A DNA stretch of 64,000 nt from Sequoia sempervirens. Lineage: Eukaryota > Streptophyta > Pinopsida > Cupressales > Cupressaceae. Where the stretch lies: the NCBI GenBank assembly GCA_007258455.2, contig VDFB02373365.1, forward strand, positions 226,188,348-226,252,347, given 5' to 3'. Shown piece after piece: positions 23,384 to 34,642 of the stretch; position 1 is the first letter of the stretch; every line of letters starts with the position of its first letter. Both the position numbers and the translations under genes were made by a program. The notes beneath the pieces were generated by a model. The model saw only the letters and a program-made list of their open reading frames with translations. It had not been told where the DNA came from and made no database searches.

Positions 23384-23720
23384 TTGGCTCTGTTTGGGGA
23401 CCATGGCGGATACTTATGGCATAGGAGAACCATAAAATCTCTAGAGTTTGAGCTTAGACCAGTGCCTTGTCCATTGAGTATCAGAGTCAACATCCTTTCC
23501 TAATCACCTATAACCGGACTTCCTAGAAATCACCTAATAGTTGGATTCCCCTAGTAATCACCTAAAACAAGACTCCTAATCACCTAGAACACAACAGGAC
23601 TGTTACGGAAAAGGGAAACACAACATAACGAAAACATCATGGAAAGGGGAAACACATCATGAAAAACAATGAAAAATATTTACAAAGATTGTTTTTGAGA
23701 ACTTACTCCACCCCCGAAGG
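23384..23720 (-). other. Element 3' untranslated region
   Basis: This lies between the end of integrase and the 3' LTR. No open frame is recognisable. The bases just before the LTR (minus strand GGTCCCCAAACAGAGCCAA) are not a clean polypurine tract, which is unusual for second-strand priming. Confidence 0.5.
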
Positions 23721-24870
23721 GACGAAGTGCTTCAGGTACTACCTGCTATGTGGTAGAGGGAGGAGACTCCCATCCAAGCGCGAGAGAATATAGGTGTTCT
23801 CTCTAGTGGGCTCATGAATCTTGAAAGGTCCCAGCCACAAGGAATCAAATTTTCCATGCATTCCCTTGGGCTCATGTCTCTTATCCCATAAAAGGACTTG
23901 ATCTCCAACCTCAAAATCTCATTGGCGAGCTTTCTTGTCAAAAATTTTCTTCACTCGCTCCTAGTGCTGAGTGATTCTATCTACTACCTCCACCCTTTCT
24001 TCTTGAAGCTTTGCCAGGTACATGATACGCTTATGAATAGGATCTGTAAATTCTCCATCTTCAACTGCAGTTGCCAACTACAAGGCAAACAACTCCAATG
24101 TGATGGGTATCATTGCTTCTGTACCATACAGGAGTATAAAGGGTGAGGTACCAATGGCTCTCTTCAGAGTAATTCTATCGGCCCAGAGAGCATCATAAAG
24201 TTTTTTGTGCCAAGTTCATTGACTGGAATCAACTAACTTGCAGATGATTATGACAATGTTCTTGTTTGATGATTCAGCTTGTCCATTACCTTAGGGGTAA
24301 TAATCTAATGAATGAGATAGTGTAATGTTGTGATCAAAACAAAACTCCATTAGTTTCTTAGATGAGAAACACATTGCATTATCTGTCACGATTTTGCGAG
24401 GCACTCTGAAGCGTGTGACAATGTTTTCCTTCAAGAACTCACACATGATCTCAGACGTAGCTCACTTGGTAGGAATGGATTTGACCCATTTAGTGAAATA
24501 ATCAGTGGCTGTAAGGACATAAATATGCCCCTTGCTAGAACGTGGGTTGATAGGACTAATAAAATCTAAACCCCATTGCTGAAATGGAGCATCTATAACA
24601 ACTGGCCTGAGAGGAGCAGCTGCTAACTTCGCCTTGCCAACAAACTGCTGACACAACTGACATTTATGTACCCACTCATATGCATCGTGGAACATAGTCG
24701 GCCAAAAAAATTGAGCCCGCAAGATTTTAAAAGTTGTCACTTTTGAAGAAAAGTGACCACCGCATGCTTGATTGTGGAAGGCTTCCAGCAAGTGTCGTTG
24801 TTGATCCTTGGTAACACACAACAAGAATGTTCCATCAAGACCCCGCTTGTACAAAACATTGCTGATGATT
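23721..24870 (-). pseudogene. pol: Integrase domain of the 19.6-kb element
   Basis: Integrase inserts the element's cDNA into the host genome. The N-terminal zinc region is visible (HNQACGGHFSSKVTTF and CQLCQQF). The core has the first Asp in WGLDFISP (about 24566), the second in IVTDNAMCFSS (about 24385) and the Glu in GNGQAESSNK (about 24275), so the DDE residues survive. The C-terminal part with DQVLLWDKR and LGPFKI reaches about 23725 (LKHFVPSG). There is no chromodomain. Stops occur after IPTK, in the DYYP.GNGQAE block, and further on. The frame is the same as RT upstream. Confidence 0.88.
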
Positions 24871-24878
24871 ACATAATT

Positions 24879-25460
24879 CTACGCTTTTAGTTTAAGTGTT
24901 CTCCTTTGTTGCTTATTTAAGTGATTTGGACAATCACCGTACGTTAAGTAATACCATATCTCAGTAAACCATTCTCCCAAAGATTCGATCAGCAAGACCA
25001 TTGGAAGATCTTTAATTTCAGGTTCAATCTTAGGCATACCTTTGGCTCGAAGCTTCTTATCTCCATCCTCTGCTATCAACTGACAAAGACCTCTCCCGCG
25101 AATGAGTTTGGTCAGCTTGATCTCCAAGTCATACTCTTGCACCTTCGTGACCCAGTTACCTCTTTTGGAGCCCATCTCTTGTTGATTTAACACGCTTTTC
25201 ATTGCTGGATCTGTGACATATACAATGGTGTGAGAATTCAAGATATAAAATCTAAAATTCTTTACAGCTCGAACCACCGCATAGGCATTCTTTTCAATCT
25301 GAGAGTATCTTGATTTGCTGTCCTTGAAACTATAGCTCATAAAAGCTATAGGAGATTCAGTTTCTTCATTTAGCTTCTGTGTCAGAATGGCGGATAGAGT
25401 ATGCTCTGATGCATAGCAATAAAGGATAAATTCCTTTTCAAAATTAGGATGGACTAGCAC
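24879..25460 (-). pseudogene. pol: RNase H domain (Ty3 type) of the 19.6-kb element
   Basis: It follows RT in frame after one stop. Typical phrases are LYCYASEHTLSAILTQ (the first Asp of the usual CDAS is Tyr here), SPIAFMSYSF, RYSQIEKNAYAVV (the catalytic Glu) and VYVTDPAMKSVLNQ. This domain removes the RNA strand of the hybrid during reverse transcription. Loss of the first Asp suggests this copy is inactive. The last 60 codons are a linker to integrase. Confidence 0.85.
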
Positions 25461-25466
25461 TGGAGC

Positions 25467-26330
25467 TCAACTGATGGCTGGTTTTATTGCTGCAAAGGCC
25501 TTCTTGCCCTCTTCTGTCCAGTTGAAAACCGTCTTTTTCTTCATCATAGCAGATATATCTTTAGTCAACTCAGAAAAATCTGGCACAAATCTTCGTATGA
25601 AATTTACCTTACCAAAGAAAGAGTGTACCCCAGTTCTGCTTGTTGGAAGAGACAAACTTCTGATAGCTTCAACCCAACTCGGGTCGATTCGAGTTCCCTC
25701 CTTGGAGATGATGTGGCCAAGCAACTTGCCTTCCGTCACCGTGAAGATAGACTTCTTGGGATTTAATGATATTTTGTGATATCTGCATCTCTCAAAGACC
25801 TTCCCTAGATGTGAAAAATGATCTTCTCGTATCTTTGAGAAAATAGTGAGGTCATCTAGATAAACCACTATTACTTTGTTCTTCAAGTCACCGAATGCCA
25901 AATCCATGGCTCTCTAAAATGTAGCACCGGTGTTGATGAGGCCGAAGGGCATTCTTTCATATGCAAATGTACCCCATGGGGTTGTGAATGTCATCTTGAA
26001 TTGATCTTCTTCAACTACTGCTATTTGATTATATCCAGAAAAACCATCCAATAAGGACATCTCTAAACCGGTAACCGCCTGTAAGGTGTGCTCCATGATC
26101 AACAAAGGATAATTATCCTTGAGTGATGATTGATTTAAATTCCTGAAATTGACACAAATTTTTATTTCTCCATTCTTCTTGCGCATAGGAACTATATTCG
26201 ACACCCAGGTGGAATGATGGATCAGAAAAATGATCTTTGCATTCACCATCTTCTAGACCTCTGCGTAGATGGTATCTTGGATCCATGGATTGTAGTGTCT
26301 TTGCTTTTGCCTGAAGGGCTTTGCTTCAAG
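25467..26330 (-). pseudogene. pol: Reverse transcriptase domain of the 19.6-kb element
   Basis: Reverse transcriptase copies the element RNA into DNA. Visible motifs in order are STWVSNIVPMRKKNGEIKIC (about 26190), VNFRNLNQSSLKDNYPL, SLLDGFSGYNQI, TTPWGTFAYERMPFGL, then after a stop the intact VVYLDDLTIFS (about 25860), LGHIISKEGTRIDPSWVEAI and FFGKVNFIRRFVPDF. The catalytic YLDD is kept. One stop (CAG to TAG type) lies between GATF and RAMDLAFGD. Frame is shared with protease and integrase. Confidence 0.92.
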
Positions 26331-26879
26331 TTGAAGAGGAATCATGTGAGAGAATTCTCTTGGTGTAAATACTTTCAAATCTTCATATGACTAGGCAAAG
26401 ACATCTTCGTATTGCTTGAACAAAGAGATGAACCTCTCGCTTTCCTCTGTCGTACAACATGTACCTAGATTAACAAGCCTAGGCTTGTCAACTGTTCCAA
26501 TATTGATTTGTTGATATTCGGCAGAAGTTCTTTCGCTTGAGTTTCTCTGATCTTGTATTTATCTGTCATGCCTATCAAAAATATTCTCCAAGGAAACCAA
26601 CCCCTTGGGAATTTTATTTCCTTTCAACTGGATAATGCCGGTATCAGGCTCCTCTGGACTTTCTTGGTCTTCAGCAATCCTCAGCACATTGGAGACTTTT
26701 GTTACTGCTTCTCTATGAGTAGATGAACTTCCTTCAAAGAAAAATTCTTTGAAATTTTCTACCATAACAAGAAACTCCTTGATGTGTTCATCATTGTTAA
26801 AGACTTGCCAATTATCATAGTTGTTAGGTACCGCTAGCCTATAGATTAACTCAATGGAAAATGCATTATAACGGAAGTC

Positions 26880-27330
26880 AGAATGTGGCATGAAAAGTGA
26901 AGCTGATACTACGAGGGCATCTGCTCTGCTATTTTCTAGACGTGGAATGTACTTGATATCAAATGCTTCGAACCAATCTATTGCATTCCACACCCTATTT
27001 CTATAATGTCAAAGACAATCTTCTTTCACTCTGAATTGATCTCTAACTTGTTTCACAACAAGCTCTGCATCACCTTTGACTATGAGATGCTTGATACCCA
27101 TGTCTTTTGCATTTCTGAGACCTAGTAGAAGTGCCTCGTATTCCGCTGTGTTTTTTATACATTCAAATTGCAAGCGGTATGCAAAAGGATACAACTATCC
27201 TTCAGGAGAACTTATCACAACTCCTACTCCCGAACCAGCAGTGGAACAACTTCCATCAAACTACAAAGTCCACAGCTTAGGATGTTCTACTGATTTCTCC
27301 ACAATGCAGGCAATCTCTTGACTTTCTTCA
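26880..27330 (-). pseudogene. pol: Additional (archaeal-type) RNase H domain upstream of RT
   Basis: A second RNase H domain lies between protease and RT. It shows FDGSCSTAGSGVGVVI (Asp at about 27255), KNTAEYEALLLGLRNAKDMG (Glu near 27143), LIVKGDAELVVKQV (Asp near 27077) and YIPRLENSRADAL (last Asp near 26920), so all four catalytic acids are present. This is the aRNase H that plant Tat-lineage elements carry in addition to the normal one. In the order I know for Tat, it sits between RNase H and integrase. Three stops interrupt it. The rest (26559-26880) is a linker. Confidence 0.85.
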
Positions 27331-27419
27331 GGAATCTCTGATAGCATGGCATAAGTACCAAGACCCGTTTCTTGATATAAAACTTGAGCTTGAGGATCTT
27401 GAGACTTCACGACTGCAAA

Positions 27420-27770
27420 TCAGGATTTGGGCTCTGGTTCTAGCTTGAAAGTTCCTTTCTTCAATGGAATATTTGTAGAAGACCAATCCATTTGAATCTC
27501 TCCACCGAGGTTCTTGCAAAAGCTTCTGCTTAATAGCATCCCGTAGCTTGCTGGGATGTTAGCTATGAGGATGGTCATCATGATTTTCTTCTCAGGACAA
27601 GCTGCCAACCTCACTTGAGCATCCTTTAATTTTCCAACTAACGGCACTGACTTGGACTCTAGTGAGTAACATTTGTCCCTTGTCTTGGTGCACGAAAGTC
27701 CTAGAGTGTTCATCACTTGCAAAGGCATGATTTTGTCTAAAGCTCCAGAGTCAATGATACAATTGCTCAA
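27420..27770 (-). pseudogene. pol: Aspartic protease domain of the 19.6-kb element
   Basis: The protease cuts the Gag-Pol polyprotein. The catalytic motif reads CIIDSGALDKIMPLQVM (Asp near 27752), and a hydrophobic stretch MMTILIANIPASYGMLLSRSF contains the flap-side I-P-A-S-Y-G-M-LL-R segment. The domain starts one base out of frame with gag. A run of six G on the minus strand (27778-27783) lies exactly at this change. Confidence 0.82.
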
Positions 27771-27936
27771 TTTGTAACCCCCCTATATACAGAGAAATAT
27801 AGAAGGGCTTAGGCTTGTCTTCCACCGGAACAGATGATTCAAGCAATGTAGGCTGCTTGGTAGGTCCTTTCTTCACAAATTTGAGAAGTCGGTCCACTTG
27901 CTCTAGATGATCTTGGAGATACTCTAATTGAGAAAT

Positions 27937-29763
27937 CTACACTTTGTTCTTTATCAAGGAATCTACAATATCAAAATTTGTTGAAGACGAGCCTTCGGCA
28001 ACTGTTTTCACGTTCTCTTGAGAAGACTTAACATTTGAAGTAGAAGCTACTTCTTTTTCTTTGTCTTTTGATATCTTCAATCTCTCTTCTTCTTCTTCTT
28101 TGTGTGCCCTAAGATGTTGAGCTCTGGTAAACACAGGAGTCATATGATTCTCAGGATTTACTGCAAGAGAGTACTGAAGAATATCTTCTTCTTGATCTTC
28201 AAAATCGGGTTCACTTTTAAAGTAGCCCGTTGCAGAGTCGCCATCGAAGTTGTCTGATTGAGGTAAGATAACATTCAAACTTGGAGTTGGAACGAAACTT
28301 GGTGCAGGTGTAGCTTCGGCATATCCCATTATCTCATTCGTTCTGACATTTTCGGGGCAAGAGGCGCCGATATGTTCAATGGAATCATGAAAAGAGCAAA
28401 ACACAACATTTCATGTATTGTCAGCCGCCTGCTTTGGTGGAGGTGGCCCTCGCGGTCTGTAATTGTTGTAAGGCTAAAATTTATTTCTCTTCGGCTGATA
28501 TGGCTATTGAGGTTGATAAGGCTGCTGTGGTGCTTGATATGGTTGCGGTGCCGGTAAGGTAGGTGGTGGTGCAACTTGAGCAAGAGGCGTAGGTTGGAGT
28601 GGCAATTGCCTCTTGTGAATAGTCACTTCATTAGCAACCATTTGAAGTAATGGATCAGCAGAACTTTGAACCAAAGGCCTAATAGCATCTCTTCTGATCT
28701 TTCCTGAAGTGATCATGTTGTCTTCAATTTCTATGGCACCTTGTTGTGCTTCTCCCAGTTCTATCTCGTGAGCCGATCTCAAGATAAAAGCTATCTCTGA
28801 TGGAAGTGCATTGACAAAACTGCTCAATAGGATCTTAGGTGATGGATTGAGTGTATATGAGAGATGAGTGACCAGGCAGTTGAACCTTGCCACGAACTCC
28901 CTCATTGGTTCATTGTCTTCCTTCTTTGAATTTGAAAGCTGAGCGAATAACTGGTGGCTATCTTTAGCTGGCTTGAACCTCGCAAGGAACTTCTCGGTCA
29001 TAGTATTCCATTTGTTTATGCAACCAGGCTCCAAGTGATTAAACCATTCAGTAGTAGCTCCCGCGAGAGTCTCAACAAAGAGACGTACAACAATATCTTC
29101 ATGAGCTACATGCAAAATAGCACAAGCCGTTCAAAAGGCTGAAAGATGATCATCAGGATGTTGACTTCCATCACCTTGAAACCGTGGAAAGTGCTTTCTT
29201 GACCCCTTAGGAAATTCATGATTTTCTCCTAGGGCCAAAGGTCCAATATGATCACCCCAAGGCAGTGGGGGACCTCTTCTCTAATTGTGATTTTTGTTGT
29301 CATCGTTGTTGTTGTGATCACCCATTGCTTCAGATTCTTCTTCCTCAAACACAGGTACAACATTGAACTCAGGAACTGTGTTGGATTTAGGAACTATGTT
29401 GGATGACTGTCCAACTTTTGTAGGATGTGTGTGTGGAAGGAAAGTATCTTCTTCTTGGAAGAGAATATTTGTTCTTGTTCTTCTCCTTGTATAGACTATG
29501 TAAGCCAGGATTGTCTAGTCCCATGCAGGTGGTGGCAAGATAGGTCTTTTGGCTGCAATATCAGCTTTCTCTTCCTCTTTGTCTAGAATAATAGTAGCGT
29601 TTCTCCACTGAGCAAGGGTCTCCTTCTCAAAGATGAAACTCCTTAAGCTGCTGATAATGTCTACTTGCTCTCCTTCAATTATTTGGAAACTCAGCTGGAT
29701 AACTGGAGGTGTAAGATTAGGTTGTTGAACTGGAGCAGTAGGACGCCAGATAGTCATACCCAT
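27937..29763 (-). pseudogene. gag: Gag of the 19.6-kb element
   Basis: Gag packages the RNA. One frame runs from an ATG at 29763 (MGMTIWRPTAP) through 29515, across stops to 28504-29115 and 27937-28404. The capsid-like retrotransposon gag domain reads VVRLFVETLAGATTEWFNHL, KFLARFKPAKDSHQLF and MREFVARFNCLVTHL (about 28750-29080). A Pro/Gln-rich linker follows (to 28504), then a single zinc-knuckle-like CSFHDSIEHIGASC (about 28360-28400). The tail is acidic. Five or six stops interrupt the frame, but I found no frameshift within it. The start is the first ATG after the primer binding site. Confidence 0.85.
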
Positions 29764-29803
29764 GACATAAAGCCTAAGCTTTCTTTGTTGTTCAAAGCCT
29801 TGT

Positions 29804-29821
29804 GCCCCATGGTGGGTGCCA
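29804..29821 (-). other. Primer binding site of the 19.6-kb element
   Basis: Six bases inside the 5' LTR end, the minus strand reads TGGCACCCACCATGGGGC. It starts with TGG as expected for pairing with a tRNA 3' CCA end and resembles the GGCGCCCACCGTGGGG type found after the 5' LTR in plant Tat-lineage elements (recalled, not checked). Confidence 0.7.
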
Positions 29822-30527
29822 GAAAACTGTTGGCATTTAAATTCGCACCTCTGGAATGCGGATTTGAAAATAGACAGCTATGCATAGATAAACTTCTCTT
29901 CAAATTAGGAGGGGAAGCTCCCTCTTGCTGATGGTGTTGTAAGAAATTAAACTAAAAACTAAGTTGCCTATCTTTTTTATCAGCTTAGAGAACAAGGTTT
30001 ATTAAACACAAATGTCGCAGCTAATATTTTTTAATATAAGAAGCTCAACTACAACTAACTTAAACTAAAGACGTTCCTAACCTCTCAAGTAATAGTAGAG
30101 AAGGAGAAGCTAGAAATTAACAACGTAGATTTTCTGACAAAGTACTTCAATAATCTTTCTCTCAACAAACACCTACACACTTCGTTGCAAGCTGAAATCA
30201 AGATCATAAAAGAAAAACATAAATAACGGAAATCTGAGATTTTGGATCAAGGCAAAGGAGGCTCATGATTTTATTACTCAAATCTCTAGAACAGAACTCC
30301 CTTCTAACATGCCTGGAACAAGAGGTTGTAGCTAAAGAGGCTTGCAATCTTGCTCTTCACACAATAGAAAACAGCAATTACACTAACTCCTTGTTGGCTA
30401 AAGAGGCTCAACAACTTGCTTATCACAACACAATTGAACAATACTTGAGTAACAAATAGAAGGCATAATAGGCTCAATGTTTTGTTCTTACTAGCATGGT
30501 TAAAGAAACTAAATGAGCAAAGGCTCT

Positions 30528-30535
30528 TATTTATA
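30528..30535 (-). promoter_or_regulatory. TATA box of the 5' LTR
   Basis: The minus strand reads CTCTATAAATAAGAG, the same as in the other LTR. Transcription from here would start about 30500, give roughly 0.67 kb of R/U5 and then reach the primer binding site and gag. This fits a normal LTR promoter and puts the long frame upstream, in U3. Confidence 0.75.
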
Positions 30536-31176
30536 GAGAAGCAGTAGAGTAGGGAACCCTAAAATCTCCTTGCTTTCATAATCTAGGGCTTGCTCAGCAA
30601 GCACGCTTTATTACTAAATCTAGAAAGAAGATAACATCTAAAACCCTAGAAAGCAGAAAAAGTGGGAAACGCCAACTATTACATCTTATCTTCTTTCTAT
30701 CCTCAAAGAATGGATAAGGATCATTACAAGAATAGAAAGAAAGTGGGAAAGAAAGCTTCTAGAAGAAAGCTACTGTAAAGCTCGATCACATCCACTATGA
30801 AATTAGAAACAGTGTCCTGGTTTGGTGCATCTATGCCATCAACAACAAAACATCACTTTTCAAGAATATCTTTAGCATCTGCAATAGATCTCAGGAAATC
30901 TATGACCTCATTGGCCACTTTATCGAACTTTGCTGACATCACTGAAATATGGCCTATCCTTTTGCCAACTAGACTGCAACTGTGAACAACACGCTGAAAC
31001 TAAACTTGTGCTTCCTCAAGCCCGACATAAGAACCATCTTTAAGACTATATTGAGAAGGGATTTCTATGAAAAATTTGTTGATGAAAAGAAGAGATTCAA
31101 CCACCCTTTGTCTGTAGGTGATGAATTCTTCGGATATCCTCTCATAGGTTTTAACTTTGAAAACATGACACTCTCT

Positions 31177-33738
31177 CTAGGCAAGGATTTGTCTCTTGTG
31201 CTCCTTTGAAACTGCTGAACTGTAGGCTCTGTCTAAATCAGCAATGATAATCTCATGCCTAGGTTTTACGTCAGCCAGTGTTTGTTCAAATCCTTGGATA
31301 CCTTGACGTAGCTCATGAGCATTTTCTCTTAACTGGAACATCTGAGCCAAGATCTTCTTTCCTCTGACAATGAAGTTCTCGATCCACTCTTGAGCCTCTT
31401 TCCCACAAATGACCAACTGTCTTAATTGATGGTGATCAACTGGTGTCTCCAAGACCTGGGGCAGCAACTGGGTTGCTTGTGAAGAACCATGAACAAGGTT
31501 AGAAATGAAAAGCCTAAGCTGTTGATTTTCAGCCTCGAGGGCTGCCTTGTCTTCTCCATCTTTAAGTACTCTTTCCTGAAGATTTTCAGATGCAACTCTA
31601 AAGAGACTCAAATTTGCATGTCTATTATTTCTACCAAGATTCTCCTTGACCATGATGAAGTCAACCATGTTCACCTCATCCCTATTCTTGTCTTCTGGGG
31701 GCACTGCAGTCTCCATGACTATCTCGTTATCAAGATTCCTATCAAAGTGAACTTGCTTCTTTGCCTTCTTCTTAGGAGGTTCCTGATAGATATTATCGAG
31801 ATTGTCAACACTCACTTGATATGAAGGCCTTCTCCTAACCCTTCCTAAGGAGTTCTCAAGCCAAGACACAGTACTATCTTTACTAACTTCCTCAAGAGGT
31901 ACTACTGAAATCTCTTCATCATCTTCGATATCAAGATCAATATGAATCGGTGAAGAACCTGTCAAAGGTACATAAACATGTATTGTAGGTGGATCCTCTA
32001 CTTCATTCTGAGGTATGGGATCATCAGGAGGAACTTTTGAATCAGCTGTAGGCTGCTCCTGTATAACTATGCCCGAGAAATCCAACCTTCTCTTTACATT
32101 CTTATTCAATCTACTACCTTTGACGCCTTCTTGAGACTGAATTTTGCCTTTCCCTTTTGACTATACTCTGGAGGAAGAAGGAACTGTCTTTGGCGGCTCT
32201 GCTACTGGAATGGAGTTCTTCCTTTTAAGGACCAAGAAAACCCTACTATACTCAAGAACTTGTCTTGTTCTATCTTCAACTGAAAGAGATTCCTTGTTTG
32301 CCCAATTAACTTGTGGTAAGGGCTGATCTTCAATTCATTTCTCAGTGTACATTGGGAGAAGTACATCTTCATCATCATCTGACAACCCTTCTATATTTTC
32401 ATTTAAGCAATCCTTCATCTGATGGAGAGTGAGCCTGCTATAACTACGTCTCTGCACCTCGAACTCATCTACACAGTTATCCCAAAAATCTTCAAGTGCG
32501 GCTATATGATCATATTTCTTATCCAATCGGCCAGCGTAGACACCATGAGGATCAAATGACTGTCTTTCACTGTAAGGTTTGAGGCTGAATTTATCTAACT
32601 CTTCTCCTACTATCTTGGCATCTGCAATAGTCCTGCATGTATAAATTCCCAATCCTAATGGAAAATGGAGGGAGGGTTTCTTTCTGTTCCTCAAGACTGT
32701 GTGGACACCATGAGTCGGCCTCAAGAACTCCATGAAGATGACCTCATCTGACGGATACCTTGGCAACATGAGCGGGGCACCTGAATAACCATAGACCCTG
32801 AGATAGGTAAAGGTAGGAAACTGCATAAACTAATCTGCCCATTTCGCCAATGCTGCCCTAGCAACTGAAGAGAAATGAACATGCAACTCATTGTCTAAGT
32901 CCTGCACTATATACATCAAGAAGGCCTCATTAACCCTTTTGTAGTGGTGCAACGACTTCGTGAACTCCAACTGGGAATAGTAGTTATATATGTGTTGTAC
33001 ACTCAATGATCCCTCGGTGTTCAACCCTCTGAATTGGCCTTGATAGGCCACCAGGTAGACTAGGTATGACACCATGTGGAATACATGAAATTGGAAGTAT
33101 TATATTATCTGCTGATGTAGACAGTCACTGATCAAAGTAGGCCAATCATAGAATTCAGTTTTCTTCATGATGTGGGGTATGGCGTAAAACATCCAAGGTT
33201 GAAACTTGGTGGCTTCTTCTGAGCCAGTAACCCTGTTGAGCAAAGTGATGATGATGGAAATCTCATCCTTGAACTCCCCTCGCTCAATGTTCTTTGGCAA
33301 GGTCTTGTGTTTTTCTTTCATCCACCTCTGTGCAATCTTGTTACTAAATTTATCTTTATGCATATTCCATATCCTTTCACATTCACCCTTTGAGAGCATA
33401 ATGCTTTCAAGCCATGGGGGAATAGAAAAACACTTCTCGATCACATCAGGCTTTATACTGCAAATCAATCTACCATCTACTGACTGGATCTCCCTAGTAG
33501 CCAGAGTGTAATGCTTAATGCAAGTGATTACGAACTCAAGACTCTGAACTGATATAGGTATTGATGCTGCTGCGAGGAGTCTGGAATGTTCTAGGTTCTT
33601 GATTGAGGTGTTGCCTACTCTCTCCAAGGCATGTAGATCAAACACTGACTTGATATGATGCAAGTCTGTCTCAGCTGTTTTGATGTAATTGTGAAAGAGA
33701 GTTGATTCGGTCTTGAAAACATTGGGAGTGTACTCCAT
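31177..33738 (-). pseudogene. U3-encoded 854-codon frame, 5' LTR copy
   Basis: The better copy of the LTR gene. One frame runs 33738 to 31177 with no frameshift: open pieces 33100-33738, 32830-33075, 32335-32826 and 31177-32109. There are four internal stops; those near 33100 and 32160 are private, and those at 32830 and 32335 also occur in the other LTR. The start is ATG of MEYTPNVFKTES; an acceptor-like TTTTACAG lies 24 bases upstream. Residues 1-300 are globular, with phrases DGRLICSIKPDVIEKCFSIP and VSYLVYLVAYQG. An acidic GLSDDDEDVLL is near residue 460, a nuclear-signal-like PPKKKAKKQ near 654-662, and heptad-rich C-terminal segments (ERVLKDGEDKAALEAENQQL) suggest a coiled coil. I recognise no catalytic motif. 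It may relate to extra ORFs of plant Ty3/gypsy elements, but this is a guess. Confidence 0.72.
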
Positions 33739-34642
33739 TTCAGAAAACTTGAAGAATGACTGTAAAATCGCCTAGGTTCTGACAAGTTTTGAGCGATTTC
33801 TATTTTTAGAATGTTGATTTTTGTGCTCCCGCAGACAAATTTTTCAGAAATTTTTCTGAGATATGGGTTTTGCTTAAAATTTAGATACAAGACAACCCAG
33901 ATCATCCATTTTTGAAAATTTTGAATTTTCTCTGAAAAAGCAACAAACCCTAATTTCTTCAATTTTCCCAAAAAAAAGCTAGCACCTGGGTTTTGTTCAG
34001 AACAAGATTAGAAATGGACCCAGTTGATTAGATTTGCAAAATCCTGACGTTTGATCAAAAAAGAAGCCAACCCTAGGTTTTGAATTTTTCTTGAAAAAAG
34101 TTGTGATATGGGTATTGTTAAGAAGACTGATTGGAAATGACCCAGATGGTTGAAATTTGAATGCACTGAGGTTTTCACTGACATGCAAAATAAAAGCACT
34201 TGCTGCAACTTGATGAAGTTCTTGAAAAATTCTTCAGAAGATTGAGGCAAAAAGACCCAAATGACAAAAAAAATGGAAAGCCTTGGCCTTCTGCTTGAAA
34301 AATATCAATCTTTTGGAACAAAAAGCTTGAAAAAGCAAGGGTTTATGCTTGCTGGTCTAAAAATTCTGATGTAAAACTAGCAAAGATGGATTCTTGAATC
34401 ACAAAAATTCTTCAAACTTGCTGCTCCAACTTTCTCCTCTGGATGCTACCTGCAAAAATAATGAAAAATACATGAAAGAATGGTGTTAAATAGACTTAGG
34501 GTTTGATTTAGGTTTTGCTTTCTTTTTGCTTTTATTTTCAAAACCCTAAATCTCAGCCTCTTTGAATTTGGACGCCATCCTTCTCCTCTTGCAATTTTGA
34601 AAATTTGAAAATCTCAAAAAATACTGTAAGGCATAAAGATTT

